Part shown: in pieces, positions 7,388 through 14,058 of the stretch | How the letters are laid out: every line of letters begins with the position of its first letter | How positions within the stretch are numbered: the first letter of the stretch is position 1 | DNA from: DATLFI01 sp035524895 | Lineage (GTDB): Bacteria > Acidobacteriota > Thermoanaerobaculia > Multivoradales > Multivoraceae | Reading direction: 5' to 3' | DNA: 15,308 nucleotides | NCBI GenBank assembly: GCA_035524895.1 | Contig: DATLFI010000276.1 | Location: 1-15,308 of the forward strand | Position numbers and translations under genes: made by a program | Notes under the pieces: model-generated | The model's input: the letters and a program-made list of their open reading frames with translations, nothing else | What the model was told of the DNA's origin: nothing | Databases searched by the model: none

Positions 7388-7394
7388 CGTCGTC

Positions 7395-7643
7395 GTGGCG
7401 ACCACGCAGACGACGGGCCGCTCGAACCTCGCGGGTGAATCCATCGTGGAGGACGCGACGCACGCGAGTCCGGCGTCGCTGGCAGCCGATCCCACCATCG
7501 AGGCCTACAAGCCCGGTGTCGATCGCACGCTGCTGCGCGAGAACCTGCGGCTGACCACCACGGAGCGGGTCACCAAGATGATCGCGGCGCTTCGCTTCGC
7601 CGAGGCGGTGCGGCGCTCGCGTCCCGTGTCGAGCGGCAGGTGA
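7395..7643 (+). CDS. Small protein paired with nucleotidyltransferase, possible antitoxin
   Basis: An 82-aa soluble protein. The first 30 residues are low in complexity (TTQTTGRSNLAGESIVEDAT). The second half, PTIEAYKPGVDRTLLRENLR then LTTTERVTKMIAALRFAEAV, is strongly helical and matches, from memory, a small family often encoded directly before a nucleotidyltransferase gene. Its stop overlaps the next start as GTGA (7640-7643), so the two are translationally coupled. By analogy with other small-protein/nucleotidyltransferase pairs it may neutralise the enzyme, but no antitoxin fold can be named. The GTG at 7395 is chosen because a TATACT lies just before it; frames upstream are antisense to the PQQ gene. 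A GTG at 7447 is an alternative start. Confidence 0.7.
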   Translation: MATTQTTGRSNLAGESIVEDATHASPASLAADPTIEAYKPGVDRTLLRENLRLTTTERVTKMIAALRFAEAVRRSRPVSSGR

Positions 7644-8131
7644 CGGACTTCGAACGACTCCTGGCGGTCCTTACGCAGGGGCGAGTCGAGTACATCGTCA
7701 TCGGCGGTTTCGCGGCGACTGCGCACGGTTCTGCCTACCTCACCGTCGACCTCGACATCGTGTACGGGCGTACTCCGGAGAACCTGGAGCGACTCGCCGC
7801 CGCACTGGACGCTCTGCAGCCGTACCTGCGAGGTGCCCCGCCGGGTTTGCCGTTCCGGCTCGACACCGACACCCTTCGGAGAGGGCTGAACTTCACACTT
7901 ACGACAACCGCAGGAGACCTCGACCTCATTGGCGAGGCCGCCGGCGGCGGGACTTACGAGGCGCTCCTCCCGCACAGCGAGCGAAGGGACCTCTTCGGGC
8001 TCGAGGTCCGATTCGTGGACCTCGTGACGCTGATCCGCCTCAAGCGTGCCGCCGGGCGTCCGAAGGACCTGGAGCGCGTGGCCGAGCTCGAAGTCCTCCG
8101 CGAGGAGCGCGACCGAGCTGGGGAGTCGTAG
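7640..8131 (+). CDS. MNT/AbiEii-like nucleotidyltransferase
   Basis: A 163-aa nucleotidyltransferase-fold protein. VEYIVIGGFAATAHGS (16-31) followed by DLD (37-39) is the G-S...DxD active site, and GDLDLI (92-97) supplies the third carboxylate. VDLVTLIRLKRAAGRPKDLE (126-145) is the C-terminal signature common in AbiEii/DUF6036-type proteins. Enzymes of this group transfer NMPs to RNA or proteins, and some (MenA, AbiEii) are toxins that modify tRNA or block growth. The start GTG overlaps the stop of the upstream small gene. The position behind a small coupled gene, inside an island of restriction and toxin genes, supports a toxin or phage-defence role; a metabolic or regulatory role remains possible. 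All catalytic acids are present. Confidence 0.8.
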   Translation: MTDFERLLAVLTQGRVEYIVIGGFAATAHGSAYLTVDLDIVYGRTPENLERLAAALDALQPYLRGAPPGLPFRLDTDTLRRGLNFTLTTTAGDLDLIGEAAGGGTYEALLPHSERRDLFGLEVRFVDLVTLIRLKRAAGRPKDLERVAELEVLREERDRAGES

Positions 8132-8160
8132 GTCACCCGACAGGAGCGCCGCACTCAGCC

Positions 8161-8412
8161 TCAGGCGGCCCGGTGGGCTCGCTGCCCGAAGTCGCCGGCC
8201 AGGATCCCGCGAATCGAGAGATCCTCGTCGAGCTCCGCCCAATGGAGCCCGAAGGGCGAGAGCTCGATGTGGTCGAGCGCTTCCGGCGGCTTGCCCTCCA
8301 GGCGACGGTTCCCGGCAATCGGAAAAGCGATCTCCAATCCGCTCGCCAGCTCTACGAAGATCTTCCCGTCGCGATGGAACGCGCTCACAGGTCGATCAAC
8401 CAAGGTGCTCAT
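8161..8412 (-). CDS. DUF2442 protein, partner of DUF4160
   Basis: An 83-aa protein of the DUF2442 family. It starts MSTLVDRPVSAFHRDGKIFV, has a beta-rich N-terminal part (VELASGLEIAFPIAG), and ends with the family signature IELSPFGLHWAELDEDLSIRGIL. Its start lies inside the end of the DUF4160 gene (17-nt overlap, 8396-8412), so the two are one transcription unit. DUF4160/DUF2442 pairs recur in bacteria and have been proposed to be toxin-antitoxin-like, which I treat as unproven. A truncated duplicate lies at 1120-1189. It converges with the nucleotidyltransferase gene, 29 bp away, with no clear terminator between. Confidence 0.85.
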   Translation of the reverse strand: MSTLVDRPVSAFHRDGKIFVELASGLEIAFPIAGNRRLEGKPPEALDHIELSPFGLHWAELDEDLSIRGILAGDFGQRAHRAA

Positions 8413-8629
8413 GCCAGCTCCGCAAGATCAGGGCGCGATTCTCGAGGACGAGCTCTTCCGCGCGTCGAAGCTCCTGGAGCTTGAGGTCCACGGACTCGCG
8501 CAACTCCACACCGGATTCTACGTCGAAGACGGCCTCGCCTCCGCCCTTCCGGACATGCACGTGGATCGGGCGATGCTCGTTGCTGTAGAAGAAGAAGCGA
8601 AAGCCTTCCTTGGTGAAGATCGTCGGCAC
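8396..8629 (-). CDS. DUF4160 protein
   Basis: A 77-aa DUF4160 protein: PTIFTKEGFRFFFYSNE, HRPIHVHVRKG (with the family's conserved HxHV), a short beta stretch and a C-terminal helix (LRRAEELVLENRALILRSWH). The GTG at 8629 is preceded by TAGGAG 8 nt upstream, and an in-frame TAG lies just before that, which fixes the start. It is the first gene of a two-gene unit with DUF2442. The conserved histidines suggest metal or nucleic-acid contact, but no activity is established. An almost identical copy with a +1 frameshift lies at 1173-1407. Confidence 0.88.
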   Translation of the reverse strand: MPTIFTKEGFRFFFYSNEHRPIHVHVRKGGGEAVFDVESGVELRESVDLKLQELRRAEELVLENRALILRSWHEHLG

Positions 8630-8890
8630 CGCGTCGACTCCTACGGCAAAGGCAGCCTACTCGAACCGCGAAGCCCTCGACACGGCTGTCGGCGGCGCGT
8701 CCGGGTCGCTTCGCCGTGCTCGATGGTCCGAGATCCAGGTGCGTACCCAGCCTCCGATCTGCCCTCTGGAAGACGGCCTGACGGTCGCTCGAGCCGATGC
8801 TGGAGCCGGCCTCCGACTCAGCGAGGAGCGTGAATTCGGCCGGTTGCTCTCACCGCCCGCCTGGCGCGACAAGTCGAGGTAGAGCCGTGC
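8630..8890. other. Gene-free stretch
   Basis: The first 70 bases still match the sequence upstream of the dead DUF4160 copy (about 1408-1490), so the duplicated block is longer than the two genes. From about 8700 to 8890 both strands were read and no gene, RNA or repeat was recognised. Open frames there have no family resemblance. Confidence 0.5.
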
Positions 8891-9013
8891 TCAAGCCTCG
8901 ACGATCGCGACCTCGTAGTCGGCGATCGAGGAATCCCGCGTCACGATCGCAAGACGCTCGCACTGCGCCTGCGCTACCAGCATTCGGTCGAACGGATCGC
9001 GGTGGATCGGCGG
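8891..9013 (-). pseudogene. PIN-domain (VapC) toxin, C-terminal fragment
   Basis: Forty codons and a TGA stop reading PPIHRDPFDRMLVAQAQ, then LAIVTRDSSIADYEV and IVEA. This is the C-terminal third of VapC-type PIN toxins (HRDPFDRxLxAQA, then TRD), including two of the acidic active-site residues. The N-terminal 90 or so residues are missing: the match ends at the proline codon 9011-9013 and repeat R copy 3 starts at 9016. No start codon or antitoxin gene precedes it. It is a dead toxin gene cut at, or very near, the repeat boundary. Confidence 0.8.
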
Positions 9014-9015
9014 CT

Positions 9016-9045
9016 CCCTGGAGGATTTGGGTGGCACCTTTCTCC
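9016..9045 (+). repeat. Dispersed repeat R, copy 3
   Basis: Same core as copy 1, with one change in the tail (CACCTTTCTCC). It fills the gap between the truncated PIN fragment (ending 9013) and the stop codon of the cytochrome gene (9060-9062), leaving only a few bases on either side. The layout suggests that DNA between two sites was lost, or rearranged, with R at the joint. Confidence 0.85.
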
Positions 9046-9059
9046 GCGCCTGACGATTC

Positions 9060-10343
9060 TCAGAGCAGCTTCAAGAAGGCGAGGAGATCCTCGATGTCCT
9101 GGTCGGTCAGCTCGACGTTGCCGTCGGTGATCGGGAAGCCCATGTCGCTGTCGAAGAAGAAGCGGTACTGGTCGAGGACGTCCTCGAGCGTCTTCGCCGA
9201 GTTGTCGTGGAAGTAGGGAGCGGTCTGCGCCACTCCCCACAGCTGCGGCGTCTTGAACATGTTGACGAAGAACGCCGGATGGAGGATGCAGAGCGACTCG
9301 GGAGGGAGCAGCTCGGCGATCATCGGGATGGCGTAGGCGCCGGGGAGCAGGATTCCCGGGTCGGCGGACTGGACCGTCACGGTGGTGCCGCAGGCGTCGG
9401 TCACGTCGTACGATTCGACGGGGTTGTTCAACAGATTGCGGGCGCTGACGCCGACGTCGAAGGCGCGGAGACCGGGCGGCGCGCCGGTGGCGGCCTCGGT
9501 GAATTCGTTGGCGACGTTCAGCATGGGCCCGCTGTGGCAGAACGCGCAGAGCCCCTTCTTGCTCGGCGGGTTCCACGGAGCGTCGACGAAGAACTCCCGG
9601 CCACGCTTTTGGGAGTCGGTTCGGCCCTCGGGGAGACGCGGCGGGGGCCCGCCCGCGGCGAACTTGCGGAGTGCTTGGCTCGAGAAGAACCTGCGGTCGG
9701 TTTGCTGGAACTCGGCGATCAGGTCGAGGTCGAGCGACGTGACAGGGACCGTGTTCTGGGCATGACCCTGGATCGCGCCCAGGGCCTGGTCCTGGAGCGT
9801 CTGGTCACGCAGGTCGTACATCAGGGCCGGATCGAGAGCCGGCGTGTCGACGGTGCTCGGGACGCCGCGCGCAACGACGACGCTGGTCGCGGCCGGATCG
9901 CCGGTCAGCACCACCCCGGGAGGCAGCTCCCGCCGCACCAGGATGGTGGCGTGTTCCTGGATGCGCGAGGTGCCGTCGAAGAAGTCGTCCAGTCCGTCGT
10001 GTCGGAACAGCTCGTCGTCTGGGTCCCTTATGAGCCTCAGCACTACTTCGGCGGGATCGATCGTCCCGTTCCGCCCCGAGTGACAGGTCTCGCAGGTCCG
10101 TCCGTTGCCGCCGAAGTCCTCCTTCTCGAACAGCCGCTTGCCTTCCAGTCGGCGCGCGACCCGACACGCACGCGCCGTGGGAGTACCGCCCTCAGGATCG
10201 CAGCTCGGTCCGACGAGGGCCCGGTTGGCGGCGCCAGCTCCGAGCTCGGTCTCGGCGGCCCCGGCCTCCGGCAGGGTCCCGAGGAGGGAGACGATCGAGA
10301 GTGACAGAGCGAACGCGAAGAGCACGATCAGACTGCGGGCCAT
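9060..10343 (-). CDS. Di-heme cytochrome c peroxidase / MauG-like protein
   Basis: A 427-aa periplasmic c-type cytochrome. A signal peptide covers residues 1-30 (IVLFAFALSLSIVSLLG ... AGAA). Two CXXCH haem sites are CETCH (84-88) and CAFCH (266-270), in an N- and C-terminal cytochrome domain. NMFKTPQLWGVAQTAPYFHD then NSAKTLEDVLDQY (361-393) is the C-terminal pattern of the CcpA/MauG group. Such enzymes reduce H2O2 or oxidise protein substrates using electrons from small cytochromes; which applies here cannot be read from the sequence. Start: ATG with GGAGG 7 nt upstream. The frame stays open far upstream (to 12560), but that is antisense-type noise. It is 143 bp downstream of the TPR regulator gene on the same strand, a gap in which CCAGAGG (10409-10415) and CCTCTGG (10440-10446) could pair. 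Confidence 0.88.
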   Translation of the reverse strand: MARSLIVLFAFALSLSIVSLLGTLPEAGAAETELGAGAANRALVGPSCDPEGGTPTARACRVARRLEGKRLFEKEDFGGNGRTCETCHSGRNGTIDPAEVVLRLIRDPDDELFRHDGLDDFFDGTSRIQEHATILVRRELPPGVVLTGDPAATSVVVARGVPSTVDTPALDPALMYDLRDQTLQDQALGAIQGHAQNTVPVTSLDLDLIAEFQQTDRRFFSSQALRKFAAGGPPPRLPEGRTDSQKRGREFFVDAPWNPPSKKGLCAFCHSGPMLNVANEFTEAATGAPPGLRAFDVGVSARNLLNNPVESYDVTDACGTTVTVQSADPGILLPGAYAIPMIAELLPPESLCILHPAFFVNMFKTPQLWGVAQTAPYFHDNSAKTLEDVLDQYRFFFDSDMGFPITDGNVELTDQDIEDLLAFLKLL

Positions 10344-10486
10344 GCTGCACCTCCGAGAGCGTGGAGCCGCTCGATGCGGCCTGTCCTGGGGGTGCCAGTG
10401 TGCCGAGCCCAGAGGTGATCGACCTGATCGAAGTCGAATCCTCTGGTGATCTCCCGACGATCGTGCGGGGCCGAATTGGCGGAGCC

Positions 10487-12214
10487 TCACCCTCCCGGAA
10501 GCCCGAGGCGCTCGATCAGCGCCGCCGCGCGCGGGTCGGCGCGGTACCGCTCGAACAGCGGCTCGCCCGCGATCAGCACCGCGTGAAGGCTCGGCTGGTC
10601 GAACGCCTCCGCCATCGCCTCGAAGAAACCGTCGACGTCGTCTCGTGCGGCGTGGATCATCGCCCGAGCGAAGGGCGGAGCCGCGCCGGACGGGCTCCGT
10701 TCCAGAAGACTGGCCTCGACCGCCGTCGCCTCCTCCTCCTGGCCCGCGCGCAGGTAGGCGTGCGCGAGAACCGCCAGGAAGTCGGGACGGCCGGTCGCCG
10801 CCGCCTGCTCCAGGGCGTCGATGGCCGCCTCGAGTCGGCCCAGGTGGAGGCTGGCGATCCCGACGATCAGGAGCGCGAAGGGAGCGTCCGGCGAACGCGC
10901 GACGACCGACTCGCCGACCTCGATGGCCTCCTCCGATCGGCCCGCCATGTGCAGCGCCTGGGCGAGCCACGCACCTGCCATCGGCGAGTTGCGGTCGACG
11001 TCGACGGCTCGTCGCGCGAGCTCTACCGCCTGCTCGTGCCGACCCGAGAACGCGCACGACGCCGAGTACCGGCCCCACACGTCGACCACGTTGGGCGCCA
11101 GCTCCACGGCTCGCTGGAATCTCCGATCCGATTCGTTCCAGTCCCAGTCGTGCTCCCAGGCGACCGTGCCCAGGCACGACCACGCGCTGCCGAGGCGCGG
11201 GTCGAGGCGGAGGGCGCGTTCGGCGGCGGCGCGCGCCTCGCCGTAGTAGCGGACGGGCTCCACACCCTGCCAGGCGAGGACGATGTTCGCCTCCGCCAGG
11301 CTGACCAGGGCTTGGGCATAGTCGGGATCCAGCGCCAGCGCCTTCTCGAAGTGCTCGATGGCGCGCAGGGCGTCGGCGGGAATCATGCGTCCGAGCCCGA
11401 GCCGGCCCCTCAGGAAGTGGCGGTAGGCCCGGAGGTCCTCGGTGTCCGGCTTTGGCACCCGCTCGGCCTCGGCGGCATCGAGCTCGTGTGAGATCGCGGC
11501 CACGATTCTCCGGCACACCGCGTCCTGGAGGTGGAAGACGTCGCGCAGAAGCTCGTCGTAGTGCGCCGCGAACAGCGCCCGGCCGTCGCTGCAGGTGAGC
11601 ACCCGCGCCGACACCCGGATGCGATCGCCCTGACGCTGCAGGCTGCCGTCCACCACCGCGTCCACCCCGAGCTCGCGCCCCGCGGCCACGGGGTCCTGAT
11701 CCAGCTCGATGAACCTCCGCACCGTGCTCAGCGGTCGCACGACCAGAGCGCGGAGCCCCGCGAGCCGCGTGATCAACGCGTCGGCCATGCCCAGCTCGAG
11801 CCCCGGATCCCGCTCGTCGGCCCTCAGCGGTCGGAACGGCAGTACCGCCAGCACCCGGACCCGGCCCGATCGGTGCTCGGTCGCGGTTCGCTCGACGTCC
11901 GCCGCGAAGCGGTAGCCGACGCTCGGGATCGTGCGGACGAAGCGCGGCGCCCGCGGATCGTCGTCCAGGGCGCGCCGGACCTCCTTCACGCAACGCGTCA
12001 GCGCGGCGTCCCCGACCACCGTGTCGGGCCACAGCTGCGAAAGCAGCTCGTCGCGCGAGACGACCCGCTCCCGGTGCTCGACCAGGTACCGGAGGGTGTC
12101 GAAGACCTTCGGCTGCAGCGGCACCTCGACGTCCCCCCGCTCGAGCCGGCGCTTGGCGACATCGAGCGTGAAGTCGCCGAACCGTAGGTTGGACTCGATG
12201 GGTTCGTGTCTCAC
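10487..12214 (-). CDS. Winged-helix DNA-binding protein with TPR repeats, CadC/OmpR type
   Basis: A 575-aa transcriptional regulator. Residues about 8-105 form an OmpR/PhoB-type winged helix (FGDFTLDVAKRRLERGDVEV, RDELLSQLWPD, LTRCVKEVRRALDDD, RTIPSVGYRF). Residues about 118-235 resemble the TolB-like domain that follows in this family (VRVLAVLPFRPL ... ELGVDAVVDGSLQRQGDRIR). From about 250 to 525 there are TPR-like helical pairs (AIEHFEKALALDPDYAQALV, RFQRAVELAPN, LEAAIDALEQAAATG). No membrane helix separates DNA-binding and sensor parts, unlike CadC, so it is probably cytoplasmic. The GTG start lies inside the remains of a PIN gene and has no clear ribosome site, so the exact start is uncertain. 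It may control the cytochrome gene downstream, which is inference from proximity. Confidence 0.85.
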   Translation of the reverse strand: MRHEPIESNLRFGDFTLDVAKRRLERGDVEVPLQPKVFDTLRYLVEHRERVVSRDELLSQLWPDTVVGDAALTRCVKEVRRALDDDPRAPRFVRTIPSVGYRFAADVERTATEHRSGRVRVLAVLPFRPLRADERDPGLELGMADALITRLAGLRALVVRPLSTVRRFIELDQDPVAAGRELGVDAVVDGSLQRQGDRIRVSARVLTCSDGRALFAAHYDELLRDVFHLQDAVCRRIVAAISHELDAAEAERVPKPDTEDLRAYRHFLRGRLGLGRMIPADALRAIEHFEKALALDPDYAQALVSLAEANIVLAWQGVEPVRYYGEARAAAERALRLDPRLGSAWSCLGTVAWEHDWDWNESDRRFQRAVELAPNVVDVWGRYSASCAFSGRHEQAVELARRAVDVDRNSPMAGAWLAQALHMAGRSEEAIEVGESVVARSPDAPFALLIVGIASLHLGRLEAAIDALEQAAATGRPDFLAVLAHAYLRAGQEEEATAVEASLLERSPSGAAPPFARAMIHAARDDVDGFFEAMAEAFDQPSLHAVLIAGEPLFERYRADPRAAALIERLGLPGG

Positions 12215-12218
12215 GGGC

Positions 12219-12371
12219 GGGCAGGAGCTCGAACGTCTGGATTCCACGGGGCCGATAGACGGAGAAGCCCCTGCGGTCGAGGGCAGCAACTCGCCGCACG
12301 CGTTCCCGCTCGGCGACGCGCACGAGGGCTGCGTCGGCCAGATCCATCGGCAGGCCCCGGTATCTTGCCAT
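12219..12371 (-). pseudogene. Second PIN-domain toxin, C-terminal fragment
   Basis: Fifty-one codons reading MARYRGLPMDLADAALVRVA, then RRVAALDRRGFSVYRP and IQTFELLP. This is the C-terminal part of a different PIN-toxin subfamily (PMDLADAxLV, then LDRRDFxVYR), with D in MDLAD and in LDRR. Everything N-terminal is missing: upstream of the ATG at 12371 the residues no longer fit, and R copy 4 lies 45 bp away (12416-12444). The frame has no stop of its own where the toxin should end; the regulator's GTG begins five bases beyond the last matching codon. It is not the same gene as the fragment at 8891-9013. Confidence 0.72.
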
Positions 12372-12415
12372 GGGCTCCGGGGTAACGGGTGTCGGAGACG
12401 TGCGGAGAGGATCCT

Positions 12416-12444
12416 CCCTGGAGGATTTGGGTGGCACCTCTCTC
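12416..12444 (+). repeat. Dispersed repeat R, copy 4
   Basis: Full match to copies 1 and 2, including the CACCTCTCTC tail. It sits 45 bp upstream of the broken end of the second PIN fragment. The gene-free stretch around it (12372-12695) was read on both strands; apart from R no recognisable gene or RNA was found. Confidence 0.85.
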
Positions 12445-12695
12445 GTCCAGCGGCTGCGAGCTCGCGATACTTCGCCTGTCGGCCGTCTGTGACATCGTTC
12501 ACCGACCGCACGGATTGCCGGGAAACGAGCTGGTGCCCGGCCGCCGAAGGAGGTCGCCATTCACCGCGCTGCGCCTCTCCAAGTTCCTCGGCCCGTCGCC
12601 TGGTTTCCGGATGAACCTCCCGGTTCGCTGGGACCACTATCACGGCCAGCGCAGGAGGCGGAGACGCTCGAGCAGATTCGCAAGGCCAGGGCATC

Positions 12696-13988
12696 GTGAG
12701 AGCGCAGATGACGTGCCGAGTCGCCACGCTGGTGATGACGCTGGCTGTCGCCCAGGGAGCGCACGCGCAGACGCTCGACCTGCGTGGTCTCGGCGGCCGA
12801 GCCGCCGGTCTGGCGGGTGCGGGCAGCGGCGCGATCGGCGATGCGTCGGCGGTTGTCGCCAACCCGGCGATGCTGTCGCGCCTCGAGGGCCTGTCCGTGC
12901 AGATCGCTGCCCGGAGCGTGGACCAGGATGCTGCCGAGTACTCGATCGAGGGGACCTTCGACGCGACAAGCCTCGACGAGCGGTTCACGAGCGCGGCGGC
13001 GTTCGTGGCGTGGCGGCCTGGGGGCGACGAGGGCAGGCTGGGCTTCGGCCTCGGCGTCTTCTCGCCGTTCCACATGGAGACGGCTTGGGATCTCGAGTTC
13101 TTCCGGCGATTCGACACCCGCATCGAGCGAGTGGAGCTCGAGGAGGTCGCGGCGGGGGTGGCCTTCAGGATGGGCCGTTGGAGCGTTGCCGCCGGTCCTC
13201 GCTACGTCTCGGGCGACATCGAGCGCGTGGTCTCGATGTCGTTGGGATCGCCGCCCGTCACTGCGTTCCGTGGCGAAGCCGACGTGCGAGCGCTGGCGGA
13301 GGTCGCCGATTGGGGCTGGTCCATCGCGCTCGACCACCAACGCGAGAACTGGGGCGCCGCTCTCGTAGCCCGCTCGCCGATCGAGCTGCGCGCCGAATCG
13401 CAGGGGGCGAAGGTCGAGCTGGTCGACCTGTTCGTGGCCGTCGAGGAGCTTCGCGAAGCGGCGCTGGATGTCATCGAGCCGCAGCTCGAGCTCCTGGAGT
13501 CGTTCGACTATCCGCTCGCCTTCGACTTGCCGCTCGAGCTGCGGGCGGCGTTCTGGCTCAGGCCCAGCGCGCGCCTGATGCTCCACCTCGAGGTGGCCCA
13601 TCAGCAATGGTCCGAAGCCCAGAGCTTGACGCCGCGCTTCCACTTTCGCAGCCGCCTCCCGATTCAGTTTCCCCAGGAGCGAGACCACGACGACACCTTC
13701 GCTGCCAGGCTCGGAGCCGAGCTCACGCTCGCCACGAGCTGGCGCCTCTACCTCGGCTTGGCCGACGAAGAGTCGTTCGTCGGCGAGGGCACCCTCGACC
13801 CCGGGTTGCCGGCGGGTGACGCGGTCGTCTTCGGGCTCGGGCTCGGCTGGACGAAGCGAGGCTTCGGGATCGATGCCGGCCTGAACCTGCTCGACATCGA
13901 CGACCAGGTGCGCCCTGGCACCGTCCGCGACGAGACCATCGAGACGGATCGCAGAGAGCTGACGGTCTCGCTGCGTTTCGCGCTGTAG
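12696..13988 (+). CDS. FadL/OmpP1-type outer-membrane transport protein
   Basis: A 430-aa outer-membrane beta-barrel protein. A signal peptide ends near AVAQGAHA|Q (about 24/25). The mature N-terminus, GLGGRAAGLAGAGSGAIGDA then SAVVANPAMLSRLEG, is the FadL/TodX signature (the GAG...DAS...NPA block). The rest shows alternating amphipathic beta strands and ends in LTVSLRFAL with a C-terminal aromatic-x-Leu suited to barrel assembly. The family imports long-chain fatty acids or other hydrophobic compounds. A stretch at about 240-275 is helical and acidic (VELVDLFVAVEELREAALDV). Starts at GTG 12696 and ATG 12708 are both possible; the former gives a more basic N-terminus. It stands alone and diverges from the regulator. 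Length is normal for the family. Confidence 0.75.
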   Translation: MRAQMTCRVATLVMTLAVAQGAHAQTLDLRGLGGRAAGLAGAGSGAIGDASAVVANPAMLSRLEGLSVQIAARSVDQDAAEYSIEGTFDATSLDERFTSAAAFVAWRPGGDEGRLGFGLGVFSPFHMETAWDLEFFRRFDTRIERVELEEVAAGVAFRMGRWSVAAGPRYVSGDIERVVSMSLGSPPVTAFRGEADVRALAEVADWGWSIALDHQRENWGAALVARSPIELRAESQGAKVELVDLFVAVEELREAALDVIEPQLELLESFDYPLAFDLPLELRAAFWLRPSARLMLHLEVAHQQWSEAQSLTPRFHFRSRLPIQFPQERDHDDTFAARLGAELTLATSWRLYLGLADEESFVGEGTLDPGLPAGDAVVFGLGLGWTKRGFGIDAGLNLLDIDDQVRPGTVRDETIETDRRELTVSLRFAL

Positions 13989-14017
13989 CCGGAGCCTCGG
14001 TCGCTCGATCGCTCCGG
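13989..14017 (+). terminator. Weak terminator-like hairpin
   Basis: CCGGAGC (13989-13995) and GCTCCGG (14011-14017) can pair across a 15-nt loop directly after the fadL-like stop codon, followed by GGCGTCTTTGG. The stem is GC-rich but the loop is long and the T-run minimal. Confidence 0.4.
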
Positions 14018-14029
14018 GGCGTCTTTGGC

Positions 14030-14058
14030 CCCTGGAGGATTTGGGTGGCACCTCTTTC
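14030..14058 (+). repeat. Dispersed repeat R, copy 5
   Basis: R core with tail CACCTCTTTC, directly after the hairpin that follows the fadL-like gene. Its 5' flank (GGCCCCTGG) matches that of copy 1 rather than copies 2-4. The gene-free stretch 14059-14664 around it contains a tandem repeat, an AT-richer patch and the kinase promoter region; no gene was recognised there. Confidence 0.85.

Noticed and set aside
9060..12560. A single 1166-aa minus-strand frame that could suggest a fusion of a PIN fragment, an Arg/Gly-rich middle and a di-heme cytochrome
   Set aside because: The middle is simply the regulator gene read in another frame, rich in Arg/Gly/Pro/Ala as high-GC shadow frames are. The cytochrome has its own ATG, ribosome site and signal peptide at 10343.
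112..14058. R elements as integron attC sites flanking toxin-antitoxin cassettes
   Set aside because: No RYYYAAC/GTTRRRY core sites or imperfect long hairpins around the copies, and no integrase in the window.
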